Assembly: GCF_002831665.1 (NCBI RefSeq)
Contig: NZ_CP025118.1
Coordinates: 2,604,001 to 2,668,000, forward strand
DNA: 64,000 nucleotides
Origin: Lacinutrix sp. Bg11-31
Lineage (GTDB): Bacteria; Bacteroidota; Bacteroidia; Flavobacteriales; Flavobacteriaceae
Direction of reading: 5' to 3'
Under the pieces are notes generated by a model. The model did not search any database. It was not told where the DNA came from and saw nothing but the letters and a program-made list of their open reading frames with translations. Each line of letters starts with the position of its first letter. The stretch's first letter is position 1. A program made the translations under genes and the position numbers. This document shows, piece after piece, positions 41,139 to 48,736 of this stretch.

Positions 41139-41780
41139 TTACTTTATAGTATTTCCTAAATTATCTAAATAAGAAGAACGTACATCGTTATTAAAAAAGG
41201 TACTTCCTAATTTATATCCTAAACTAATTTCGCTGGCTGGAGCAAATTGCCATTTGGCTAAAAAATCGATATTAAATTGATTAAAATTATCAGGATTATC
41301 AGGATTAATATCGTAGTTGTTTGCTACTAAATCTCCATTATCTTCTAAAGTAAATTGATCTTTATAATCTACTTGAATCCAATAATGGCGCAATCTAGCA
41401 TTTACATTAAACTTAGAGGTTATAGAATAATTAAGTGTTAACGAATTATTTAATTCTTTAACAGCACGTTGTCCAAAAACAACATCATCTCCAACCTTAT
41501 CTATAAATCCTGCTTTGCTAGGTTTACTTTCTAAAGATTGATTAAAATTAGCGAAAAAATGATGACCAATTCTAGCACGAATACCATAACCTGCTATAAA
41601 TTCTTGCGAATAAATAGTGGGATTTAAATAGTTAACATAAACAATGTAACCAGCAAAGGCTAGGTTTTTATTCCTGTTAGTTTGGTATTCTAAAAAGGAT
41701 TCGGTTTTCGCAAGAATATTAAAATGTTTGTGTTTTACACGAGCATCGTAAAAATTTTGTCCTTTAGGTAAATAAGTAAA
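41139..41780 (-). pseudogene. 5'-truncated DUF5916 remnant
   Basis: The frame is open for 213 codons with no plausible start; it is cut by a stop at 41781-41783. The coded sequence (DARVKHKHFNILAKTESF, GYGIRARIGHHFFANF, KVGDDVVFGQRAVKEL, LTSKFNVNARLRHYW-like wording and the end SYLDNLGNTIK) matches the C-terminal barrel of DUF5916 proteins, which are normally 700 or more residues with an N-terminal carbohydrate-binding-like domain. The N-terminal two thirds are missing. The break coincides with a 33-bp inverted repeat. Confidence 0.75.
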
Positions 41781-41813
41781 TTACGCAAAAAACCACCTAG
41801 TTTATTTGCGTAA
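41781..41813. repeat. Inverted repeat at the junction of two gene remnants
   Basis: TTACGCAAA and TTTGCGTAA are perfect 9-bp arms with a 15-nt centre. The minus-strand DUF5916 remnant ends on its left edge and the plus-strand remnant begins just right of it. Confidence 0.6.
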
Positions 41814-42922
41814 TCACTTAAACGATTATAAGAGTAACCGTATTACTAAAGCTGAAGTTTTAAATCGTTTCGCGCAAAATTTCCTTCGGAGAAATACAAC
41901 GATATTAAAGCTATCTTAACTAAGGAAATGAACAGTAAAAACTATACGCTTTCTAAAGGAAAAGACACTTGGAGTTCAGATTCTAATGGTGAAGAAGTTT
42001 ACAAAGTAAGTTTAAGTAACAAGAAACTAACAATGCATTTAGATAAGGATATTGCCTCTTCTACTCTAGCCAAAAAATTTGAAACTTTGGGTTCAACTAT
42101 TCGTATTGTAATTGTTGGCGAGCAAAATGAAACTAGACGTGATGCCGAACGCTTACAACGTGAAGCAGATAGATTGCGTAGAGATGCCGAACGTATGCAA
42201 AGCGAAGCAGACAGAATACAACGTGAAGCACAAAGGCAAGCAGCATCTACATCTAACCAATATAGAGATGATGCCATAAGAATTGCATATGAAGCTTCTG
42301 GTTTAAATTTGGAAGCAGCACATAAAGGTGCTGTTAGTTCTATTGTAAAACAGCTTTTAGCAGACTCGAAAACGGCTTATAATAACACAACAAAAAGTGG
42401 TTTTAATTGGACTTGGCCTAAGGCACAAAACCAATTACTTGATGCTTTTAAAAAGGATAATTTAATACATACCAAAAATGATGTTGTGTTTATAAAAAAA
42501 AAACAGGAATGCATGTTAATGGCAAACATTTATCAAGAACTCAAGCAACAAAATACAATGGTATTTTAGTAAAACATGATATTTCTAGTTCTCACTATTT
42601 TACTTTTTACAAAACAGACTCCCATATTGTTTTAATTAATGACAATGCTAATTTAAAAGGCTTTATTAATACTGCTGTTTCTAAAAACATATTAGATTCA
42701 GCAAATAAAAAAGTAAAATTAGAACTTAATGGAAATACGGCTTACATAAACGGAACTCAAGTTTCGACAGTCCTTTTAGGCAAACTAAATACTGTGCTAT
42801 TACAAAACAAAATTATTCCTACTCCAGGAAAGGTTTTTGAAATTATAAAACTCGGAAACTATAAACTAGGATATTCTGTTGGACCAAAAACACATTTAGG
42901 AACATGGCAAATGGGTAATTAA
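41814..42922 (+). pseudogene. Frameshifted remnant of an unidentified coiled-coil protein
   Basis: Coding-like sequence runs through three frames. DYKSNRITKAEV (one frame) continues as KSFRAKFPSEKYNDIK after a shift near 41860, and a second shift occurs in a run of ten A at 42493-42502, after DVVFIKK and before TGMHVNGKHLSRTQATKYNG. The middle has a heptad-like READRLRRDAERMQSEADR coiled coil. The protein lacks any N-terminus, signal or start site, so it looks like the 3' part of a lost gene. Family not recognised. Sequencing error at the A run is an alternative for that shift only. Confidence 0.65.
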
Positions 42923-42923
42923 A

Positions 42924-42955
42924 AAAAAAGCACTTCTTTTTAGAAGTGCTTTTTT
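42924..42955 (+). terminator. Terminator after the remnant
   Basis: AAAAAGCACTTCT pairs with AGAAGTGCTTTTT across TTTT, with T residues after it. Confidence 0.88.
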
Positions 42956-43043
42956 GCGTTAAGGATAGAAGCGGCATCCTTTTTTTGCTGCCATATATGG
43001 CAAAAAAAGATATAGCGTATAGCCTGACCTTTAGGTAACGCCC
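42956..43043. repeat. Interspersed repeat family 3, copy B (compact)
   Basis: GCGTTAAGGATAGAAGCGG, CATCC with seven T, a short hairpin GCCATATATGGC, AAAAAAAGATATAGCG, then TAGCCTGACC and GGTAACGCC. The ends GCGTTA and TAACGC are complementary, so the whole unit can fold. Confidence 0.75.
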
Positions 43044-43051
43044 AAATTACT

Positions 43052-44281
43052 TTACTCTTCCTCTCCCATGTTTTTATAATCGTAATCTGGATAAAGGAAA
43101 TTATTATATGGAAAACGAGTGACGTGGATATCTCTAACCTCATCGTAAATACGTTTTTTAAAGTCTTCTAAATTCTCTTTATTTAATGCCGAAATAAATA
43201 GCGCGTTGTTCTCGCCTACTCTATTCATCCATGTTTTTTTCCATTCTACAAGGCTGTAATGTTCTTCGGTACGCTCTGCAATTAAATCGGTTTCATCAAA
43301 TGGTTTAGCTTCATAGGCATCAATTTTATTAAACACCATAATTACCGGCTTATCACCACTGTCTATTTCGCCTAAAACTTTGTTTACAGAGGCAATATGA
43401 TCTTCGAAATTAGGATGAGAAATATCTACTACGTGTAGTAATAAATCTGCTTCGCGAACCTCGTCTAATGTGCTTTTAAAACTGTCTACTAGTTGCGTTG
43501 GCAATTTTCTAATAAAACCTACAGTATCACTTAATAGAAAAGGTAAATTTTGAATTACTACTTTTCTAACCGTTGTGTCTAAGGTTGCAAAGAGTTTGTT
43601 TTCTGCAAACACTTTACTTTTGCTAACGGTATTCATTAAGGTAGATTTACCAACATTGGTATAACCAACTAAAGCTACACGTACCATTTTACCGCGATTT
43701 CCACGTTGTACAGACATTTGCTTGTCTATAACCTTAATTTTATCTTTTAATAACGAGATTCTATCTCTTACAATACGTCTATCTGTTTCAATTTCTGTTT
43801 CTCCAGGTCCACGCATTCCAATTCCACCTTTTTGGCGTTCAAGGTGTGTCCACATTCCTTTTAATCGTGGTAGTAAGTATTCGCATTGTGCCAATTCTAC
43901 TTGTGTTCTTGCATAACTTGTTTGCGCTCGTTGTGCAAAAATATCGAGAATAAGATTGGTTCTATCTAGTACTTTACATTCTAAAATTTTACTAATATTT
44001 CGTTCTTGAGATGCAGATAACTCATCATCAAAAATAGCCGTACCAATTTTATTATCGTAAATGTATTGGCGAACCTCATCCATTTTCCCTGTACCAATAT
44101 AGGTTTTAGGGTTTGGTTGCTCCATTTTTTGGGTGAAGCGTTTTTTAACCTCTCCACCTGCTGTATAGGTTAAAAACTCTAGTTCGTCTAAGTATTCTTT
44201 AGACTTAACTTCGTTTTGTTGTTTTGTAACCACACCAATTAGCACAGCACTTTCTAAGTCTATATCTTTTTTTTCTAGCAT
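43052..44281 (-). CDS. hflX: Ribosome-associated GTPase HflX
   Basis: HflX splits or rescues stalled 70S ribosomes under stress. The N-terminal HflX domain ends in the glycine-rich GMRGPGETEIE (155-165). The G domain has G1 GYTNVGKST (206-214), G3 DTVGFIRKLP and G4 FNKID. The 409 residues are typical. The ATG is only 5 nt after a -7 box (44287-44294), so its mRNA is probably leaderless, and a long inverted repeat lies just upstream. Confidence 0.96.
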   Translation of the reverse strand: MLEKKDIDLESAVLIGVVTKQQNEVKSKEYLDELEFLTYTAGGEVKKRFTQKMEQPNPKTYIGTGKMDEVRQYIYDNKIGTAIFDDELSASQERNISKILECKVLDRTNLILDIFAQRAQTSYARTQVELAQCEYLLPRLKGMWTHLERQKGGIGMRGPGETEIETDRRIVRDRISLLKDKIKVIDKQMSVQRGNRGKMVRVALVGYTNVGKSTLMNTVSKSKVFAENKLFATLDTTVRKVVIQNLPFLLSDTVGFIRKLPTQLVDSFKSTLDEVREADLLLHVVDISHPNFEDHIASVNKVLGEIDSGDKPVIMVFNKIDAYEAKPFDETDLIAERTEEHYSLVEWKKTWMNRVGENNALFISALNKENLEDFKKRIYDEVRDIHVTRFPYNNFLYPDYDYKNMGEEE

Positions 44282-44286
44282 AAGTA

Positions 44287-44294
44287 CAAAGTTA
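44287..44294 (-). promoter_or_regulatory. hflX -7 box, apparently leaderless
   Basis: Minus-strand TAACTTTG matches TAnnTTTG and stands 5 nt before the hflX ATG. No TTG lies at the usual distance. Confidence 0.45.
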
Positions 44295-44322
44295 TAGCAT
44301 TTCTACTTTTAAAGCATCATAA

Positions 44323-44422
44323 AATAAAATGCCTTTTCTTTTTACAAAATAGAGAAATAAAGGGTAGCAATGGTTATGGTTTCTTTTTATGTTGAAATAA
44401 AAAAAAGAAAAGGCATTTTATT
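44323..44422. repeat. 21-bp perfect inverted repeat between hflX and the EEP gene
   Basis: The left arm (44323-44343, containing AATAAAATGCCTTTTC) and right arm (44402-44422) are exact reverse complements, with 58 nt between. No gene is visible inside. It may form a long hairpin in either strand's transcript. Confidence 0.75.
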
Positions 44423-44486
44423 ATGGTTATTAAAAATTGTAAGCAGATAAAATTTGTTATTTTTAACGCAATTAAAACTAAAAAAA

Positions 44487-45452
44487 TTGAAATTAAACTT
44501 CTTTAAGTCCAAAGAAAAACGCCACACCATTGCTTTTTATAATATTGAAAATCTATTTGATGTTTATGATGATGAAATAACGCGTGATAGTGATATGCTA
44601 CCTAATTCTGAAAAAAAATGGAGCATAAAACGTTACAAGAACAAACTACGAAAAATAGGTTTTGTTATTTCTAATATTGGAAAAAAAGAGGTAGAAAGAC
44701 ATCCTGCAATTATAGGTTTAGCAGAAGTTGAAAATGAAGCAGTTTTAAAAGATTTAGTGGGTTCTAAACATTTAAAAGAGTTTAACTATAAATTTATACA
44801 TTATAATTCTCCGGACGAACGTGGAATTGATGTGGCTTTGCTTTACGACGAGACCGTATTTCAAATTGCTTTTTCTAAAACATACACTGTAGATTTGCTG
44901 GATAACGATGGAGAAACAGACCACACCAGAGATATATTATTAGTAAGTGGATTGTTTGAAGGTTTAGAACTACATGTAATAGTTAATCATTGGCCTTCAA
45001 GACGAACTGGTGATATTGAAACCAAACATAAACGCTTGAAAGCGTCACAAAAAGTAACTGAGGTTATTAGTTTTTTAAAAGAGAAAAATCCTGATGCAAA
45101 AGTTATTGTTATGGGTGATTTTAATGATGATCCCGAAAGCGAAAGCCTTAAAGCCTTAGAGTTAAGTCATGGGCTTTTTAACCCAATGCGTACATTAATA
45201 TCTAATGATCGTGGTACGACTAGTTATAACCATAATTGGAATTTATTCGATCAGTTTTTAATTAGCCCTAATTTTTTTGAACGTAAGAAAAATTCGCTTC
45301 GCTATGTTAACGCTAATATTTTTGATGAAGATTATTTAAAAGAATCCGAAGGCAAGTATAAAGGTAGTCCATACCGAACTTATGCTGGAAAGCGATACAA
45401 AGGTGGTTATAGTGATCATTTCCCTGTTTACATGGTATTATCTAAAAAGTAA
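44487..45452 (+). CDS. Endonuclease/exonuclease/phosphatase-family protein
   Basis: The EEP fold residues are in place: AFYNIENLFDVYDD, GLAEVENEA (metal-binding Glu), ERGIDVALLYD, NHWPSRRTGD, MGDFNDDPES (Asp, Asn) and GGYSDHFPVYM (catalytic Asp-His). There is no signal peptide. No ATG is available; I use TTG at 44487 (KLNFFKSKEK follows), with TTG at 44454 as the alternative. Whether it cuts nucleic acid, dephosphorylates inositol phosphates or acts on another phosphoester is unknown. Confidence 0.85.
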   Translation: MKLNFFKSKEKRHTIAFYNIENLFDVYDDEITRDSDMLPNSEKKWSIKRYKNKLRKIGFVISNIGKKEVERHPAIIGLAEVENEAVLKDLVGSKHLKEFNYKFIHYNSPDERGIDVALLYDETVFQIAFSKTYTVDLLDNDGETDHTRDILLVSGLFEGLELHVIVNHWPSRRTGDIETKHKRLKASQKVTEVISFLKEKNPDAKVIVMGDFNDDPESESLKALELSHGLFNPMRTLISNDRGTTSYNHNWNLFDQFLISPNFFERKKNSLRYVNANIFDEDYLKESEGKYKGSPYRTYAGKRYKGGYSDHFPVYMVLSKK

Positions 45453-45460
45453 AATTAAAC

Positions 45461-45489
45461 AAAAAGGCTCACGATTGTGAGCCTTTTTA
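45461..45489. terminator. Bidirectional terminator between the EEP gene and ssb
   Basis: AAAAAGGCTCAC pairs with GTGAGCCTTTTT across GATT. Confidence 0.9.
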
Positions 45490-45510
45490 TTTTTTAGAAT
45501 TAGTAATAAA

Positions 45511-45846
45511 CTACTTTCCTCCCAACATTAACAACTCATTACAAACAACTTCTGTAGTATAACGTTTTATGCCATCTTTATCTTCCCAAGAGCGAGTAGT
45601 AAGCTTCCCATCTATAGCTACTTCTTTTCCTTTAGTTACATACTTCTCGATAACATCTGCTGTTTTTCCCCAAGCAACTATTTGATGCCACTGTGTATCT
45701 GTAATCTTTTCGCCTTGTGCATTTTTATAACTCTCGTTTGTTGCTAAAGTAAATTTAGCTAGTTTTTTTCCCGATTCTAGATTTACTATTTCTGGATCTT
45801 TACCTAAGTTCCCAATTAACTGTACTTTGTTTCTTAACGTATTCAT
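45511..45846 (-). CDS. ssb: Single-stranded DNA-binding protein (short form)
   Basis: An OB-fold SSB: MNTLRNKVQLIGNLGKDPEI, KKLAKFTLATNE, TQWHQIVAWGKTADVIEKYV and KGKEVAIDGKLTTRSW. It has 111 residues and lacks the acidic C-terminal tail that recruits partner proteins, so it is probably an accessory SSB rather than the replicative one. Its promoter shares 18 identical nt with the promoter of the 35-residue mini-protein (21379-21396). Confidence 0.9.
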   Translation of the reverse strand: MNTLRNKVQLIGNLGKDPEIVNLESGKKLAKFTLATNESYKNAQGEKITDTQWHQIVAWGKTADVIEKYVTKGKEVAIDGKLTTRSWEDKDGIKRYTTEVVCNELLMLGGK

Positions 45847-45893
45847 AAGATAAGTTTTAATATATTGAATCTCATTAGTTCAATTCAACACTG

Positions 45894-45901
45894 CAAAGAT
45901 G
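45894..45901 (-). promoter_or_regulatory. ssb -7 box
   Basis: Minus-strand CATCTTTG followed by CAG, 47 nt before the ssb ATG. The surrounding 18 nt (45888-45905) are identical to 21379-21396. Confidence 0.45.
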
Positions 45902-45984
45902 CGACAGCTTCCAAATGTTAAACGGTATTTACGCATTTAATGTCGGTTGTAAACATTTGTAGTCGTTTGTACGCGAATAAACCG

Positions 45985-45992
45985 TATCTTCA
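45985..45992 (+). promoter_or_regulatory. Possible -7 box of the DUF6265-like gene
   Basis: TATCTTCA, with TTTG 15-16 nt upstream and the ATG 17 nt downstream. The match is imperfect. Confidence 0.35.
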
Positions 45993-46009
45993 TAAAAACA
46001 ATTTTTAAA

Positions 46010-46504
46010 ATGAAAATCCTAGCATTAATAATAGCTATCGTGTTTTTAAGTAGCTGTAACGCTCAACAAAACATACTAAAATTTCCAGAAAATGGAAAAT
46101 CTCCAAAAGCCAATTTAAATCAGGTTTCATGGATAGAAGGTCGTTGGCTAGGTGAAGCTTTTGGTGGCATTACCGAAGAAATATGGAGTCCTCCACTTGG
46201 AGATTCTATGATGTTTTCTTTTAAATTGGTAAGTGAAGGCAAAGTTGTTTTTTACGAATTTGGAGGTATTAGACAAGTGGACGACACCTTAATATTTCAA
46301 CTAAAACATTTTGAAAATGACTTTAAAGGTTGGGAAGAAAAAGATGAAACAATAGATGCTAAATTGGTTAAGATTGAAGATAATCGTGCGTATTTTGATG
46401 GGTTTACTTTCGAAAAAATAAGCGATTCTGAAATTAATATCTATGTAGAAATGGAAGAAAAAAGTAAAACGGAAGAATTGAAATTTAACTACAAAAAACA
46501 ATAA
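46010..46504 (+). CDS. DUF6265-like lipoprotein
   Basis: The lipobox is LSSC (Cys16). The mature domain begins with LNQVSWIEGRWLGEAFGGITEE and continues with IWSPPLGDSMMFSFKLV and VVFYEFGGIRQ, the pattern of DUF6265 lipocalin-like domains found in many Bacteroidota lipoproteins. Function is unknown. Its stop overlaps the next ATG by one base (TAATG), so it is translationally coupled to the acetyltransferase. Confidence 0.8.
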   Translation: MKILALIIAIVFLSSCNAQQNILKFPENGKSPKANLNQVSWIEGRWLGEAFGGITEEIWSPPLGDSMMFSFKLVSEGKVVFYEFGGIRQVDDTLIFQLKHFENDFKGWEEKDETIDAKLVKIEDNRAYFDGFTFEKISDSEINIYVEMEEKSKTEELKFNYKKQ

Positions 46505-47055
46505 TGACATTTAATATAGAAACCGAACGCTTGCTACTTAGAGACATTAAAGCTGAAGATTTAGAAGGCATGTTTGCCTTAGATTCTAACCCAAATGTAC
46601 ACGAATATTTAGGTAAGAAACCAATTAAAACTAAAGCAGAAGCGCAACATAACATCGAAAAAATATTACACCAATATAAAACACTTGGTATTGGTAGATT
46701 TGCTGTAATTGAAAAAGAAACTAACCAATTTATAGGTTGGTCTGGCTTAAAGTTTAATACTGGAGAAAAAGAATCTTTAGGAGACAAAAGAGAGTTTTAC
46801 GATGTTGGCTACAGACTTATTGAACGCTTTTGGAATAAAGGTTATGCAGGAGAATCTGCAATAGCATCTTTAGATTATGGTTTTAAAGAGTTAAAGTTAG
46901 ACGTAATTGTAGGTGCAGCTGAAACCGGAAATATAGCATCTAATAAGATTCTTAAAAAAATAGGCTTGCAGTATGTAGAGCAATTTCCGTTTAAAAATGA
47001 AATGATTAATTGGTACGAATTAAAAAAAGAAGAGTATGCAAAAAACATGTCCTGA
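46504..47055 (+). CDS. GNAT-family N-acetyltransferase (RimJ/RimL-like)
   Basis: The fold is recognisable: ETERLLLRDIKAEDLEGMF, FIGWSGLKF, VGYRLIERFWNKGYAGESAIASLDYGF (acetyl-CoA loop) and ASNKILKKIGLQYVEQF. The RimJ/RimL type acetylates N-termini or small amines; the substrate is unknown. It overlaps the preceding gene by 1 nt and the following gene by 20 nt. Confidence 0.9.
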   Translation: MTFNIETERLLLRDIKAEDLEGMFALDSNPNVHEYLGKKPIKTKAEAQHNIEKILHQYKTLGIGRFAVIEKETNQFIGWSGLKFNTGEKESLGDKREFYDVGYRLIERFWNKGYAGESAIASLDYGFKELKLDVIVGAAETGNIASNKILKKIGLQYVEQFPFKNEMINWYELKKEEYAKNMS

Positions 47056-47383
47056 ATGTGGCGATAAAATTGTTGGTAGAATAGATAAAAAATTCTGTAG
47101 CGATGGTTGTAGAAATGCACATAATAACAAAGTAAATAAAGATGGTAAAAACTTAATCCGTAATATTAATAACCGCTTACGTAAAAATTGGCGCATTTTA
47201 GAAAGCTTAAATCCGGACCAAAAAACAAAGACTTCTAAAACAAAGTTAGAAGCTAAAGGTTTCGATTTTAATTACTTTACGAGTATTTACACCACCAAAA
47301 TAGGTACAGTGTATTACTTTGTTTACGATCAAGGTTATTTGCCTTTAGAAGGCGATTTTTATGCGTTGGTAAAACGACAGTAA
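47036..47383 (+). CDS. DUF2116-like zinc-ribbon protein
   Basis: The N-terminal MQKTCPECGDKIVGRIDKKFCSDGCRNAHNN provides four zinc-ligand cysteines (Cys5, Cys8 and a CxxxC pair near 21-25). The remaining 80 residues are basic and then beta-rich (KKTSKTKLEAKGFDFNYFT-like segment, then GTVYYFVYDQGYLPL). It has 115 residues and starts inside the acetyltransferase gene (20-nt overlap), so the two are coupled. Nucleic-acid binding is possible but not shown. Confidence 0.8.
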   Translation: MQKTCPECGDKIVGRIDKKFCSDGCRNAHNNKVNKDGKNLIRNINNRLRKNWRILESLNPDQKTKTSKTKLEAKGFDFNYFTSIYTTKIGTVYYFVYDQGYLPLEGDFYALVKRQ

Positions 47384-47450
47384 TAAAAACGTAACATTTT
47401 GTATAAATACGTTACTTATAATTGTAACCAATTAATCTTTCATTTTAAAA

Positions 47451-48140
47451 ATGCCTACACCACTTATTATTATACTTGTAGTTTGCGCAATCGCTTTAAT
47501 AGCGTTCTTAATCTATTATTTTCTTCCAAAAACAATTATTCTAAGACGTTTAAAAAAATTGCCTTATAGTAAAATCGGGAGTTTACAAAGTCATAAATAT
47601 TCTAAAATTGAGGGTGTAACATTAAATGTGAGAACACCATTAATTGCGCCTTTAAGCAAAAGAAAGTGCGTTTATTATAAAATAATGATTCAAAAAAAGG
47701 TGAGTTCTGGTAAAAGCTCGCATTGGGATACCATTGTGGATGAAGAAATAATTCAAGATTTTTTTGTTGAACAAACTGGCGAACGATTGTTAATTTTTCC
47801 TAAGAAAAAACCTAAAAACTACTACGACTATCTAGTTACAGACAAAACAGCCAACTCTGGTTCTTTTAATGATCCAACACCAGAATTTAAGACCCTTTTA
47901 GATAGATATAATATAGAGACCGAAGGCTTCTTTGGTTTTAATAAACAACTGCGTTATCACGAATCTATTATAGAAGTTGGAGAGCGTATTACAGTTGCTG
48001 GTTTTGTAAAATGGGTGGAATTAGAAAACCCTATTGCAGATTATAACTACTCTCGTGTTGCTTCATTAATTGCTAAAGACAAAATTAAAATATTAATAAC
48101 AGATAGTCCAGATGCTTTGAGACCGAGAAGACAACGTTAA
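47451..48140 (+). CDS. GIDE-domain membrane protein
   Basis: An N-terminal membrane helix (LIIILVVCAIALIAFLIYYF) precedes a domain with SLQSHKYSKIEGVTLNV, PLIAPLSKRKCVYYKIMIQ, EEIIQDFFVEQTGERLLIFP and IIEVGERITVAGFV. This is the GIDE/BAM domain of the mitochondrial E3 ligase MUL1/MULAN, found without the RING finger in bacteria. The 229 residues lack any RING. It is probably an inner-membrane protein with unknown role. It is convergent with the CBS gene and their stop codons overlap in TTAA. Confidence 0.8.
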   Translation: MPTPLIIILVVCAIALIAFLIYYFLPKTIILRRLKKLPYSKIGSLQSHKYSKIEGVTLNVRTPLIAPLSKRKCVYYKIMIQKKVSSGKSSHWDTIVDEEIIQDFFVEQTGERLLIFPKKKPKNYYDYLVTDKTANSGSFNDPTPEFKTLLDRYNIETEGFFGFNKQLRYHESIIEVGERITVAGFVKWVELENPIADYNYSRVASLIAKDKIKILITDSPDALRPRRQR

Positions 48141-48613
48141 GGTTTCCAATTCTGCTGCTTTAATTGCATTGCTGCTTTTAAAATATCTTTCTGGCTTATT
48201 TGTCCTACTAACTTTCCGTCTTCTACAATAGGAAAACGACGCCTTTTAGAGTCTAAAAACTGTTTAGCTGCATCAAAAACATTAAGGTTACCATCTATAG
48301 TTTCAACATTGGTAACCATGTGTTTTTCTATAGAATTATTATCCATTGGCATATTATAGTATCTACTATCACTAATTTGTTTAATGCAATCTCCTTCGGA
48401 AATAATACCGATTAACTCATTCTTTTCATTCACAACTGGTCCTCCAGAAATTCTATGTTTTATTAATATATTCACAACATCTTCAACCGATTGTGTTGGT
48501 TGAAATGTAATTAAATCTCGCGTCATAAAATCACTAACTTTAAAATTTGCTTGATTATTATTACTCTTTTGTTGTGTCTCTTTTCTGGCTCCTTGAAAAC
48601 TTTTTATTCCCAT
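48137..48613 (-). CDS. CBS-domain pair protein
   Basis: Two CBS domains fill the 158 residues after a 25-residue start. CBS1 is MTRDLITFQPTQSVEDVVN to PVVNEKNELIGIISEGDC; CBS2 is MVTNVETIDGNLNVFDAAK to FPIVEDGKLVGQISQKDIL. Such pairs bind adenosine nucleotides. No catalytic domain is fused, so it may regulate another protein in trans. The start could be a few residues later. Confidence 0.9.
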   Translation of the reverse strand: MGIKSFQGARKETQQKSNNNQANFKVSDFMTRDLITFQPTQSVEDVVNILIKHRISGGPVVNEKNELIGIISEGDCIKQISDSRYYNMPMDNNSIEKHMVTNVETIDGNLNVFDAAKQFLDSKRRRFPIVEDGKLVGQISQKDILKAAMQLKQQNWKP

Positions 48614-48736
48614 GTTTCTGTTTTTTAATACCGTTATGAAGTGAACTAAAGTTACTCATTTTAAACCATTTATCCTAAACCATTAACATACCTAATAATT
48701 TATTACTTTTATATCAACTAATTAATCACTATCAAA

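Noticed and set aside
41139..41393. An intact 84-residue gene in the DUF5916 remnant
   Set aside because: The open frame continues 129 codons upstream with family-specific sequence, so the apparent start is an internal codon of a truncated gene.
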